A DNA stretch of 64,000 bases from Myxococcus stipitatus DSM 14675 (GTDB taxonomy: Bacteria; Myxococcota; Myxococcia; Myxococcales; Myxococcaceae): positions 5,226,501 to 5,290,500 of the forward strand of contig NC_020126.1 of the NCBI RefSeq assembly GCF_000331735.1. The letters run 5' to 3'. The number at the start of each line of letters is the position of its first letter. The stretch's first letter is position 1. The notes beneath the pieces are model-generated. The model had not been told where the DNA came from. It saw only the letters and a program-made list of their open reading frames with translations, and did not search any database. Made by a program: the position numbers and the translations under genes. Below, piece after piece: positions 28,723-38,348 of the stretch.

Positions 28723-28767
28723 GGTCTCTCGAAGCCGTGTGGATTCCGGCCGTGACTTCGAGAGACC
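28723..28767. terminator. Bidirectional hairpin between convergent genes
   Basis: Perfect 12-bp inverted repeat GGTCTCTCGAAG / CTTCGAGAGACC (28723-28734 and 28756-28767) with a 21-base loop. It lies exactly between the stop codons of two convergent genes. No long T-run follows, so its strength is uncertain. Confidence 0.6.
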
Positions 28768-28773
28768 GTTCCG

Positions 28774-31146
28774 TCAGCGGTGAGCCCGGCGCCTGGAGCG
28801 CAGGAGCGAGAGGCCCAGCCAGAGCGACAGGAGCATGAGCGATGAGCCGCCTGCGTCCGTCGAGCTGCAGCCCCAGCCCGTCACCTTCAGGTCTCGTGGA
28901 CCGGTGACGCCTTCGCCAGGGTCCGCGCCGCCATCTTCGGTGGGAGCGCCTGCATCGGGGTCGCCCGCGTCCGTGCTTCCAGCGTCGGAACCCGCATCGG
29001 TGTCACCGGCGTCTGCCTCGCCCGCGTCGGAGCCGGCATCGACTTGGCCTGCATCCGAGCCACTGTCGACGGCACCGGCATCGGGTTCACCCGCGTCCGG
29101 TTCACCGGCGTCGGAGCCTGCATCAGGTTCGCCTGCGTCGGGTTCACCTGCATCCGGGCCTGCGTCGGGTTCACCCGCGTCCGGTTCGCCGGCGTCGGAG
29201 CCTGCATCAGGTTCGCCTGCGTCGGGTTCACCTGCATCCGGTTCACCCGCATCGGGTTCACCCGCGTCGGGTTCGCCCGCATCGGGCTCACCTGCGTCGA
29301 CTTCGCCCGCGTCTGAACCACTGTCGACCGGACCGGCATCTGGCTCGCCGGCATCGACTTCACCGGCGTCGACCTCTCCGGCATCCTCGCCGCCATCGAC
29401 GGGGCCGGCATCCTCGCCACCATCCACCAGCGGTTCGACAACCTGGGTGACGGCGAAGGACTCGCTCGCCGCATGGACGTTGCTGTCTGGCACGTACCTG
29501 GTGGCCACGGCGTATTCGCCGACACCAAAGCTGAGCTCGGTGATGGCCCGCCCCGTCGCATCCAATGGCACCGTCGTCGTGACGACTCCGTCCACGAGGA
29601 ACTCCATCGAGCCCGTGGGAATCGACCCGTCCCCTTGCCTGTCCTGGACAGAGCCCTCGACCAGGACCGGCTGCCACTCCGCCGCCGGATTCGGCTCGTT
29701 GCGCTCGATGTAGCTGTTCGTCGGGCGCTCCCCCACGCCGTGAATGACGAAGACGGTGTTGTTGAAGGCGCGAGTTCCTCCCCCGTTGAGGTCCTCCCAT
29801 CCCATCACCCAGGAATCGGTGTTCGCGGCGGGCTTGAGGATGAGCATGTGCGGCGTCTTCTGACCCAAGCTCACGGCCTCGAGAGGATTCGTCTCCGCGA
29901 TGAAGACCGCGCCCATCTCCGGCCTGCGGAGCCGCACGTACGCGCCATCCTGGAGCCAGGTCTGGGACGGATCCACCGAGGCGACGACATTGCCCGGCAG
30001 TTGATAGAGGTCCAGGTTGAGCGCCGTCTTGGAGAAGAACACGTTGATGTCGCCATGCCCCCACAGCTCGCACTGAAGCCTTCCGCCCCCCACGGGCGCC
30101 GGGAGGAAGCAGGTATCGGTCGCCGGTCCGTGGCGCTGCTGGTCGGAGTAGGTGACGAGGAAGAAGACAATCTCCCGCTGCCCATCCACATGACCCATCG
30201 CCACACGCCGATCCGACTCGTTGATGGGCGCATGCGGGTCCTGGCCAGGGATGAGTCGCCCCCAGGGATCAAACGCACTCGCCTTGTAGTCCGGGATGCC
30301 GTCGTCGGAACCCTCGCGATCCCATATCGGCCCCATGAGCGGAGGTTCGCCCTCCCCGGCCTGCGCCATTCGAGGCGCGAGGCACTCGGGGGCGTATGAG
30401 TCCTCCGGACACCTGGAGCCGTCATCATCCGTGCTCAACAGCAGGATCTGCCCGAAGCCCATGCCGAGGTTCAGCGGGTCCTGGGGCTCGAGCAGGTTGG
30501 GGATGTGAGGAAAGACGCCCCGGTCGCCAAAGTACGTATCGACCTGGTCCGGTATCGCGCTGTCCACCAGATAGCCCCCGGGCGTCACCAGGTCGGTGGC
30601 CGATTCCATCGGCTGACCCACGACAGCGCCACCCGGCCTCGCCGGATACCCTGGCTCGGCGGTGGGCCACCGTCGCGGGCCTGCGTTCGCCGAATAGCTC
30701 GGCGCCGAGGAACACGAGCCCGTCAGCAGATCCGGCTCACGGAGCTGGAGATTGCCGCCCGCCGCTCGCTGATGCGTGAAGAGCCGCTCCGGCGTGCAGC
30801 GCGGGCCCTGGCCGATGTACCCGCGCGCCGGATTGAGGTTGTACAAGTCCTCATGGAAGTCGGGCAGGCCGTTCCCGTCGCTGTCGATGAGGACATCGTC
30901 CGTCGGGTCGTCGGGATTGCCCCGGTCGACATACCCGCGCTCCACCAGCGCGTCGTAATAGAACCACCCCAAGGTATGGGACAGCCCAAGCCCCTCCGCG
31001 GGAGTCCCCTGGACCACGAGCGCCTGCACATCCCTTCCTCGACTCAGGACAAGCGACTCGGGATTCACGGCCTGCTGCGCGAAGGCGGGGGCCGTCCCCA
31101 ACAGGGACAGCATCACGACGAGGAAAGACAGGCTCCAACGACGCAT
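28774..31146 (-). CDS. Secreted/surface protein with Ig-like repeat, Asp-Ala-Gly-rich stalk and MYXO-CTERM anchor
   Basis: 790 residues. A Sec signal peptide (SLSFLVVMLSLLGTAPAFAQ) is followed by a large N-terminal domain with calcium-binding-type Asp-rich loops (DPTDDVLIDSDGNGLPDFHE, STDDDGSRCPED). A DUF4114-like segment comes next (SWVMGWEDLNGGGTRAFNNTVFVI). An Ig-like fold (VEGSVQDRQGDGSIPTGSMEFLVDG) lies around residues 490-565. A long stalk of EPDAG-type repeats (about 570-735) leads to a C-terminal GWGCSSTD cysteine, hydrophobic helix and Arg-rich end, the MYXO-CTERM sorting signal. The expected fate is export and lipid-linked surface display or outer-membrane retention in myxobacteria. 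Transcribed alone. Function: adhesion or surface scaffold is inferred. Confidence 0.78.
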   Translation of the reverse strand: MRRWSLSFLVVMLSLLGTAPAFAQQAVNPESLVLSRGRDVQALVVQGTPAEGLGLSHTLGWFYYDALVERGYVDRGNPDDPTDDVLIDSDGNGLPDFHEDLYNLNPARGYIGQGPRCTPERLFTHQRAAGGNLQLREPDLLTGSCSSAPSYSANAGPRRWPTAEPGYPARPGGAVVGQPMESATDLVTPGGYLVDSAIPDQVDTYFGDRGVFPHIPNLLEPQDPLNLGMGFGQILLLSTDDDGSRCPEDSYAPECLAPRMAQAGEGEPPLMGPIWDREGSDDGIPDYKASAFDPWGRLIPGQDPHAPINESDRRVAMGHVDGQREIVFFLVTYSDQQRHGPATDTCFLPAPVGGGRLQCELWGHGDINVFFSKTALNLDLYQLPGNVVASVDPSQTWLQDGAYVRLRRPEMGAVFIAETNPLEAVSLGQKTPHMLILKPAANTDSWVMGWEDLNGGGTRAFNNTVFVIHGVGERPTNSYIERNEPNPAAEWQPVLVEGSVQDRQGDGSIPTGSMEFLVDGVVTTTVPLDATGRAITELSFGVGEYAVATRYVPDSNVHAASESFAVTQVVEPLVDGGEDAGPVDGGEDAGEVDAGEVDAGEPDAGPVDSGSDAGEVDAGEPDAGEPDAGEPDAGEPDAGEPDAGEPDAGSDAGEPDAGEPDAGPDAGEPDAGEPDAGSDAGEPDAGEPDAGAVDSGSDAGQVDAGSDAGEADAGDTDAGSDAGSTDAGDPDAGAPTEDGGADPGEGVTGPRDLKVTGWGCSSTDAGGSSLMLLSLWLGLSLLRSRRRAHR
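28950..29430. repeat. 15-bp coding minisatellite (Asp-Ala-Gly stalk)
   Basis: Tandem array of a pentapeptide unit (E/S-P-D-A-G and variants V-D-A-G, S-D-A-G), equivalent to 15-bp DNA units reading GGTTCACCCGCGTCC-like on the plus strand. Unit order is variable, with runs of near-identical repeats, so copy-number change by slippage is likely. Confidence 0.8.
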
Positions 31147-31585
31147 GGGGGGTCCCGGGCGGGCCAGCGAGCTTGGGGAAAACTGAACAGAGTGGGGAAC
31201 TGAGCATTCTAGGCCCTTCTCTCACTCCCAGTACACACGGCGGCGTGTCCAGGGAGCACGCGCTCGCGCGGTGGCTCTTCCGCGCCAGGTCCAGAGGAGG
31301 AAGGAAGGGGAGAGGCCCGCGGCCGCCGACGTGCGGGAACAAAGTCCACCCCCCCGGGCGCACCTTCCCCCATGACTCACGCCGGGCACCGGACTCGTGG
31401 GCCTCGCCCTGCGAACGGAACGAAAGCCGCCGAAGTGGGTCGCATTTCGGTGGATTTTTCGAGTAGGTTCCCGGCCGCTCGCTGTTCGAGCGTTCCAGGC
31501 AACACCCGCGTGGAAGCACCACCCCAGGGTCTTGACAGTCCCGGGGGAGCGCATCCACCGATCATCACATGGGGCACGAGCTCGC
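31147..31585. other. Long intergenic region upstream of rpsA; no gene seen
   Basis: The roughly 590 bp between the MYXO-CTERM start and rpsA contains no convincing reading frame with a plausible RBS. A TTGACA at 31532 has no good partner -10. The only strong promoter is listed separately. The lower part of the gap forms the rpsA leader. Confidence 0.5.
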
Positions 31586-31615
31586 TTGACTACCGGAATC
31601 AGCGGTGTCTAGGGT
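31586..31615 (+). promoter_or_regulatory. Probable vegetative promoter of rpsA
   Basis: TTGACT (31586-31591), 18-base spacer and TAGGGT (31610-31615). The -10 resembles the TAAGGG/TAGGGT form of myxobacterial vegetative promoters. The predicted transcript has an untranslated leader of about 115 bases before rpsA, room for S1 autoregulation. Confidence 0.65.
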
Positions 31616-31736
31616 GCGCGGCTTCATTCAAAAGTCCCCAGTGGTGGGGACGTCCGTGGACTCCCGTTGCGCCCCGCAGGAGGCACGTCCATCAAATCAG
31701 GGGGCAGCTGTGCCGTTTCAAAGGACTTCCAACTCC

Positions 31737-33449
<1,713 letters not shown>

Positions 33450-33472
33450 TCAGCGCGCTGCTTCACGGCGAG

Positions 33473-33507
33473 ACGGCCGGGTTCCCGCAAGGGGGCCCGG
33501 CCGTTGC
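33473..33507 (+). terminator. Terminator of rpsA
   Basis: Inverted repeat ACGGCCGGG / CCCGGCCGT with a 14-base loop, then TTGCCGTTT. It lies 24 bp after the stop codon. The convergent MBL gene ends just beyond it. Confidence 0.75.
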
Positions 33508-33520
33508 CGTTTGCGGGCGA

Positions 33521-34387
33521 CTACTCGAGGTAGGCGGGGAGCGCGGGCAGCGTGCGCAGGTCCTCGGGCGCGTGCTGCACGATGAAGCGCCCCTGCGCGT
33601 GGCCGAGCAGCGCCTGCACCTGGCCGATGGACGTCAGCGTCTGCTCGCGGCTGGTGTTGAACGCGGGCACGGCGTGGTTCTCCCAGTTCGCGCGCGTGTG
33701 GCAGAGGTCTCCGGACAGCACGAGCGTCCCCGTCTTGGGCAGCGTCACCTTCAGCGACTGGTGCCCCGGGGTGTGGCCCGGCGTGGTGAGGATGCGCACG
33801 CTGCCGTCGCCGAAGACGTCGTGCTCGCCGTCCAACTGCTCCACCTTCGCCTCCTTCCACGAGGAGAACTTCGCCGCGTCCACCCCCAAGGGCGTGGGCG
33901 TGGCGGTGGCCCACTCCAGCTCCTTGCGCTGCACGAGCCAGGTGGCTCCGCTGAAGACATTGGCGTTGCCCGCGTGGTCCGCGTGCAGATGGGAGAAGCC
34001 CACGTAGCGCACGTCCGAGGGCTTCAGGCCCAACTGCGCGAGCTGTGCCTGGAGCCCCCGCCGGACATGCACGCGCATGCCCACCGCGTCCGTCACGCCG
34101 TCCGGACTCTGGGAGAGGACATCATCCAGCCCCGTGTCCCAGAGCAGCGTGCCTTGGGGGTGGCGGATGAGGAAGCAGCTCACGGGCAGGAAGCCGGGCT
34201 GACCACTGGGCTTGCTGCCATCGGTGAAGAAGCCCATGTCCGGGACATCGATGCGGCCGCAGTCGAGCGCGTACAGCCGCAGCTCCGCCGGGGCCTGCGT
34301 GGACGCGGGCGGTGGGACGTTGCGCGCGCAGGCACCACCGATGGACAGCACGAACAGCGAGGGGAGGAGGGAAGGGGAGAGGCGCAT
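33521..34387 (-). CDS. MBL-fold lactonase-like (AHL-lactonase family) secreted hydrolase
   Basis: 288 residues. The N-terminal signal (LLPSLFVLSIGGAC) could be a lipoprotein or Sec signal, but its lipobox is weak. The domain contains LLWDTGLDD, the metal-binding HLHADHAGN (HxHxDH), the distal His in TTPGHTPGH, the bridging Asp in LSGDLCH and the C-terminal IVQHAPED histidine. The order and spacing match the AiiA/AttM-like N-acyl-homoserine-lactonase family, which opens quorum-signal lactones. The TetR gene ends 2 bp before its start, so the two form one unit. A non-AHL lactone or ester substrate is equally possible. Confidence 0.8.
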   Translation of the reverse strand: MRLSPSLLPSLFVLSIGGACARNVPPPASTQAPAELRLYALDCGRIDVPDMGFFTDGSKPSGQPGFLPVSCFLIRHPQGTLLWDTGLDDVLSQSPDGVTDAVGMRVHVRRGLQAQLAQLGLKPSDVRYVGFSHLHADHAGNANVFSGATWLVQRKELEWATATPTPLGVDAAKFSSWKEAKVEQLDGEHDVFGDGSVRILTTPGHTPGHQSLKVTLPKTGTLVLSGDLCHTRANWENHAVPAFNTSREQTLTSIGQVQALLGHAQGRFIVQHAPEDLRTLPALPAYLE

Positions 34388-34389
34388 GG

Positions 34390-34968
34390 CTAGAAGGACC
34401 TCAGGACGACGTCGACGATGGGGGTGAGGTGGGCCGCGTCCGCCGCCGTCTTGGCCAGCACGCGCAGCCCGGTGAGGTTGTTGAGCAGGAAGGCCGCGAG
34501 GGCGCGGGCATCGAGGGAGGCGTCGACCTCGCCCGTGCGCTGTCCCTCTTCGAGGAGCGCGAGGAAGGTCGCCTCCGTGCGCTCGAACATCCGCGCCGCG
34601 AGCCGGGCCGCGGCGGTGTCTCGCGAGGCCAGCTCCACCGCGGTGTTGATGGCCAGACAGCCCTTGCGGTCCGGGTCCGCGACGTCCAGCTCGATGATGG
34701 CGAGGAACAGCACCCTCAGGCGCTCCTTGACGGACCCTTCGCGCGACAGCAGCGCGAGCAGCCGGGGCGCTTCATGCTCGTGATAGTGGCGCAGCGCGCA
34801 CTCGAAGAGGCCCTGCTTGCTCTCGAAGGCGTTGTAGAGGCTGCCTCGACCCAGGCCCATCCGCTCGCCGAGCTCCTGCGGCGTCGCCCCCGCGTAGCCC
34901 TTCTCCCAGAAGACCTCCATCGCCCTGGCCACCGCCTCCTCCGCCTGGAACTTCCTGGGTCTCGCCAT
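34390..34968 (-). CDS. TetR-family transcriptional regulator
   Basis: 192 residues. The N-terminal helix-turn-helix reads AVARAMEVFWEKGYAGATPQ, then LGERMGLGRGSLYNAFESKQGLF, the AcrR/YxaF-type motif. The C-terminal ligand-binding domain is all helical (VELASRDTAAARLAARMFERTEA). It starts at ATG 34968, only six bases downstream of a putative -10, so the mRNA may be leaderless. It overlaps none of its neighbours, and its stop lies 2 bp before the lactonase-like gene, which it probably represses. Confidence 0.88.
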   Translation of the reverse strand: MARPRKFQAEEAVARAMEVFWEKGYAGATPQELGERMGLGRGSLYNAFESKQGLFECALRHYHEHEAPRLLALLSREGSVKERLRVLFLAIIELDVADPDRKGCLAINTAVELASRDTAAARLAARMFERTEATFLALLEEGQRTGEVDASLDARALAAFLLNNLTGLRVLAKTAADAAHLTPIVDVVLRSF

Positions 34969-34974
34969 GCCCCT

Positions 34975-35005
34975 CGTCTAGCGAGTTTTGTACTTCAAGG
35001 TCAAA
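34975..35005 (-). promoter_or_regulatory. tetR promoter with overlapping palindromic operator
   Basis: Minus-strand TTGACC (35004-34999), 18-base spacer, TAGACG (34980-34975). The 19-base imperfect palindrome TTTGNNCTTNAAGNNCAAA at 34987-35005 overlaps the -35. This suggests autorepression by the TetR product. Confidence 0.55.
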
Positions 35006-35234
35006 TACCACTGACGCGGGGGCGCGAGCGTCCGACCGGTCGGGTGGTGAGGCCTGGCGAAAGCGGGAGGAAGTCCGAGGGGTTGGGTGGGATTTCGCGG
35101 TGCGTCGCGAGCAACGGACGCTCCCGTCGGGAGGCCGAGCGAGGACGCTTGAACTCCGGGGAACGCCCGGTGATAAGTGCCCCCGCCGCTGTTATCGAAG
35201 GACATCCGTACATCCTCAAGAGGAGGCAGTTTTC

Positions 35235-36416
35235 ATGGCTCGTGACGTCGTCATCGTGGGCGCGGCCCGTACCCCCATCGGCGCCTTCCAGGGGGCGCTC
35301 TCCAAGCTGACGGCTCCGCAGCTGGGCGCGGTGGCCATCAAGGCCGCGCTGGAGCGCGCGGGCGTGAAGCCCGAGGCCGTGCAGGAAGTCATCATGGGCA
35401 ACGTGCTCCAGGCCGGTGTCGGCCAGGCGCCCGCCCGTCAGGCCACGCTGTTCGCCGGCCTGCCCGAGGGAGTTCCCGCCACCACGCTCAACAAGGTCTG
35501 TGGCTCCGGCCTCAAGGCCGTCATCGCGGGCGCGCAGGCGATTGCCCTGGGCGAGGCGGACGTCGTCGTCGTGGGCGGCATGGAGTCCATGAGCAACGCG
35601 CCGTACATCAGCCACACGATGCGTGGCGGCGCTCGCATGGGCAACGTGGAGTTCAAGGACGCGATGATCCACGACGGCCTCTGGGACGTGTACGGCAACG
35701 TCCACATGGGCAACTGCGCGGAGGAGTGCGCCACGTCGCAGAACATCAGCCGCGCGCAGCAGGACGAGTTCGCGCTGGAGTCCACCCGCCGCGCCATCCA
35801 GTCCCAGAAGGAGGGGCTGTTCGCCGCGGAGATCGTCCCCGTGGTGATTCCTGGCAAGAAGCCGGGTGAGGAGACGACGGTGTCCGAGGACGAGGGTCCT
35901 CGCAACGCCAAGCCGGACAAGATTCCGGGCCTGAAGCCCGTGTTCAAGAAGGACGGCACGGTGACGGCCGCCAACGCGTCCTCCATCAACGACGGCGCCG
36001 CGGCGCTGGTGCTGATGAGCGAGGAGCGGGCGAAGGCGGAGGGGAAGACCATCCTCGGCCGCATCACCGGCTACGCGCAGGCCGCTCGCAAGCCGGTGGA
36101 GTTCACCATCGCGCCGGCGGACGCCATCAACACGCTCCTGACGAAGAAGGGCGTGAAGGCGGCGGACGTGGACCTGTGGGAGATCAACGAGGCGTTCGCG
36201 GTGGTGGCCATCGCCAACAACCGCCTCCTCGGGCTGGACCCCGCGAAGGTGAACGTGCGCGGCGGCGGCGTGGTGCTGGGTCACCCCATCGGCGCGTCGG
36301 GTGCGCGCGTGCTGGTGACGCTGCTTCAGACGATGAAGGACCAGGGCAAGAAGCGGGGCGTCGCGTCGCTGTGCATCGGCGGCGGCGAGGGCATCGCGCT
36401 GATGGTGGAGCGGTAG
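35235..36416 (+). CDS. Acetyl-CoA C-acetyltransferase (thiolase)
   Basis: 393 residues with the family start VVIVGAARTPIGAFQGAL, the nucleophile Cys in NKVCGSGLKAV, the histidine in VLGHPIGASGARV and the acid/base Cys in SLCIGGGEGIALMV. All three are in the classical thiolase positions. GAGGAGG precedes ATG 35235. The product condenses two acetyl-CoA molecules or cleaves acetoacetyl-CoA. The CoA-transferase subunits follow, so the locus can convert acetoacetate to acetyl-CoA (ketone-body or leucine degradation) or feed hbd/crt. Confidence 0.94.
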   Translation: MARDVVIVGAARTPIGAFQGALSKLTAPQLGAVAIKAALERAGVKPEAVQEVIMGNVLQAGVGQAPARQATLFAGLPEGVPATTLNKVCGSGLKAVIAGAQAIALGEADVVVVGGMESMSNAPYISHTMRGGARMGNVEFKDAMIHDGLWDVYGNVHMGNCAEECATSQNISRAQQDEFALESTRRAIQSQKEGLFAAEIVPVVIPGKKPGEETTVSEDEGPRNAKPDKIPGLKPVFKKDGTVTAANASSINDGAAALVLMSEERAKAEGKTILGRITGYAQAARKPVEFTIAPADAINTLLTKKGVKAADVDLWEINEAFAVVAIANNRLLGLDPAKVNVRGGGVVLGHPIGASGARVLVTLLQTMKDQGKKRGVASLCIGGGEGIALMVER

Positions 36417-36421
36417 TTCAT

Positions 36422-36441
36422 CCCTCTCCCTAGGGAGAGGG
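36422..36441. terminator. Short perfect palindrome after thiolase
   Basis: CCCTCTCCCTAGGGAGAGGG, a 20-base exact palindrome 5 bp after the thiolase stop. It can form a hairpin in either transcript direction but lacks a T-run. It may attenuate rather than stop, because the CoA-transferase genes follow in the same direction. Confidence 0.45.
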
Positions 36442-36498
36442 GCGGGGTGAGGGCCTCTGCGAGTGGCCTTCACCCCGTTTCCGTTATCAGGAGGGCGA

Positions 36499-37197
36499 AT
36501 GAACAAGGTCTACGCGAGCGCGGACGAAGCAGTCGCCGACATCCCGGACGGCTGTACGCTGATGAGCGGCGGCTTCGGGCTGTGTGGCAATCCCGAGAAT
36601 CTCATCGAGGCGCTTCACCGCAAGGGCGTGAAGAACCTCACCATCATCTCCAACAACTGCGGCACCACCGAGCTCGGGCTGGGCATCCTGCTCCAGAACA
36701 AGCAGGTGAAGAAGATGGTGTCCAGCTACGTGGGGGAGAACAAGGAGTTCGAGCGCCAGTACCTCTCCGGCGAGCTGGAGGTGGAGCTCAACCCGCAGGG
36801 CACGCTGGCCGAGCGCATCCGCGCGGGCGGCTGCGGCATCGGGGGCTTCTTCACGCCCACGGGCGCCGGCACGAAGATCGCCGAGGGCAAGGAGTCGCGC
36901 ATCATCGACGGGCGGCTGCATGTGCTGGAGACGCCGCTGAAGGCGGACTTCGCCATCATCCACGCGGCGAAGGCGGACACCTGGGGCAACCTGGTGTTCA
37001 ACAAGACGGCGCGCAACTTCTCCCCGATGATGTGCATGGCGGCCAAGGTCACCATCGTCGAGGCGGAGGAGATCGTGCAGCCCGGTGAGCTGGACCCGGA
37101 CCAGGTGCACATCCCGAGCATCTTCGTGAAGCGCATCGTCCAGGCGAAGAACCTCCAGAAGTGGATTGAGCGGCGCACCGTCCGCAAGTCGGCCTGA
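36499..37197 (+). CDS. scoA: 3-oxoacid CoA-transferase subunit A
   Basis: 232 residues from ATG 36499, which has AGGAGGGCG upstream. The start of the conserved domain is [18 protein letters not shown]. The glycine-rich [17 protein letters not shown] and [17 protein letters not shown] segments are typical of the alpha subunit of SCOT-type transferases. Subunit B starts 8 bp after its stop. Together they move CoA between succinyl-CoA or acyl-CoA and acetoacetate. The pair is next to the thiolase, so ketone-body-type acetoacetate metabolism is likely. Confidence 0.93.
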   Translation: MNKVYASADEAVADIPDGCTLMSGGFGLCGNPENLIEALHRKGVKNLTIISNNCGTTELGLGILLQNKQVKKMVSSYVGENKEFERQYLSGELEVELNPQGTLAERIRAGGCGIGGFFTPTGAGTKIAEGKESRIIDGRLHVLETPLKADFAIIHAAKADTWGNLVFNKTARNFSPMMCMAAKVTIVEAEEIVQPGELDPDQVHIPSIFVKRIVQAKNLQKWIERRTVRKSA

Positions 37198-37204
37198 GGA
37201 CCCC

Positions 37205-37861
37205 ATGCCACTGACTCGTGAACAACTCGCGAAGCGCATCGCGCAGGAGCTGCGGGACGGCTTCTACGTCAACCTGGGCATCGGCATCCCCACGCTGGTC
37301 CCCAACTACATCCCCGAGGGCGTGGAGGTGGTGCTCCAGTCGGAGAACGGCCTGCTGGGCATCGGGCCCTACCCGGAGTCGGGCAAGGAAGACCCCGACC
37401 TCATCAACGCGGGCAAGGAGACGGTGACGACGGTGAAGGGCGCGTCGTTCTTCGACTCGGCCCTGTCGTTCGGGATGATCCGCGGCGGCCACATCGACAT
37501 GGCCGTGCTGGGCGCCATGGAGGTCAGCGAGGAAGGCGACCTGGCCAACTGGATGATTCCCGGGAAGATGGTGAAGGGAATGGGCGGCGCCATGGACCTG
37601 GCGGTGGGCGCCAAGCGCATCTACGTGGCCATGGAGCACGCGAACAAGGAGGGTCAGCCGAAGATCCTCAAGAAGTGCTCGCTGCCGCTGACGGGCATCA
37701 AGTGCGTGCACCACATCGTCACGGACCACGCCTACATCGACGTGACGCCGGAGGGCCTGGTGCTGCGCGAGCTGGCCCCGGGCGTGACGGTGGAGCTGGT
37801 GCAGAAGCTCACCGAGCCCAAGCTGAAGATCGCCCCGGACGTGCGCGAGATGAAAGTCTGA
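37205..37861 (+). CDS. scoB: 3-oxoacid CoA-transferase subunit B
   Basis: 218 residues, the standard beta-subunit length. The catalytic glutamate lies in [21 protein letters not shown] nucleotide/CoA segments ([15 protein letters not shown]), [19 protein letters not shown] and the VDGIGGAM-like [11 protein letters not shown] are all intact. The ATG at 37205 follows subunit A by 8 bp. An in-frame upstream start at 37166 would overlap subunit A and is rejected. It forms the active site with subunit A. Confidence 0.93.
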   Translation: MPLTREQLAKRIAQELRDGFYVNLGIGIPTLVPNYIPEGVEVVLQSENGLLGIGPYPESGKEDPDLINAGKETVTTVKGASFFDSALSFGMIRGGHIDMAVLGAMEVSEEGDLANWMIPGKMVKGMGGAMDLAVGAKRIYVAMEHANKEGQPKILKKCSLPLTGIKCVHHIVTDHAYIDVTPEGLVLRELAPGVTVELVQKLTEPKLKIAPDVREMKV

Positions 37862-37931
37862 GCGCTCGGGGCTAAGGTGCGCCGCTGGGGGAGGGTGGTA
37901 CGGACGAAACTTCCCCGGCGGAGCCCTTCCC

Positions 37932-38315
37932 ATGGCGGACACCTCGGAGAAGCAGAACCCCATCGACCACCGCGCGCCGCGCGTCGAGTACGAGCTCCCG
38001 GTGGCCTACCGCAGCGTGGCGGGCTTCGTGACGGACTGGGCGGTCAACCTGTCTCGAGGCGGCCTCTACATCAACACCGACAAGCCGCTGCCGGTGGACA
38101 CGGTGGTGAAGCTGCTGGTGACCCTGCCGGGGGCGCACTTCCCGGTGGAGCTGAAGGGCCGGGTGACGCGCACCAATGCACTCGGCGTCCCGTCCCCGCA
38201 GTCTCCGGGGATGGCGGTGGAGTTCCTGGACGTTGACGACGACAAGCGGTCGCGCATCGGGGAGTTCGTGGAGCGGTTGCGCTCGGAGCTCCCGGCAGAA
38301 GCGGCCCGGAAGTAG
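37932..38315 (+). CDS. PilZ-domain protein (cyclic-di-GMP-binding type)
   Basis: 127 residues. The N-terminal arginines in HRAPRVEYELPVAYR (RxxxR-like) and the later NLSRGGLYI (N-x-S-x-GG) are the two conserved c-di-GMP-binding elements of PilZ, spaced as in the family. The rest forms the six-stranded barrel ending in a helix (SRIGEFVERLRSEL). The whole length is one stand-alone domain. Small single PilZ proteins are common in myxobacteria and control motility or envelope output. The gene lies between CoA-transferase and RNA methyltransferase genes without an obvious operon link. Confidence 0.85.
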   Translation: MADTSEKQNPIDHRAPRVEYELPVAYRSVAGFVTDWAVNLSRGGLYINTDKPLPVDTVVKLLVTLPGAHFPVELKGRVTRTNALGVPSPQSPGMAVEFLDVDDDKRSRIGEFVERLRSELPAEAARK

Positions 38316-38348
38316 GGCGCCCCACCGGGCGCCACCACGAGCGCCTGC

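Noticed and set aside
30505..31203. Plus-strand frame across the start of the MYXO-CTERM gene
   Set aside because: Shadow of the minus-strand gene, which has a signal peptide and C-terminal sorting signal.
33450..33914. Minus-strand frame running past the end of the lactonase-like gene
   Set aside because: Different frame from the MBL gene, no motifs, overlaps the rpsA terminator.
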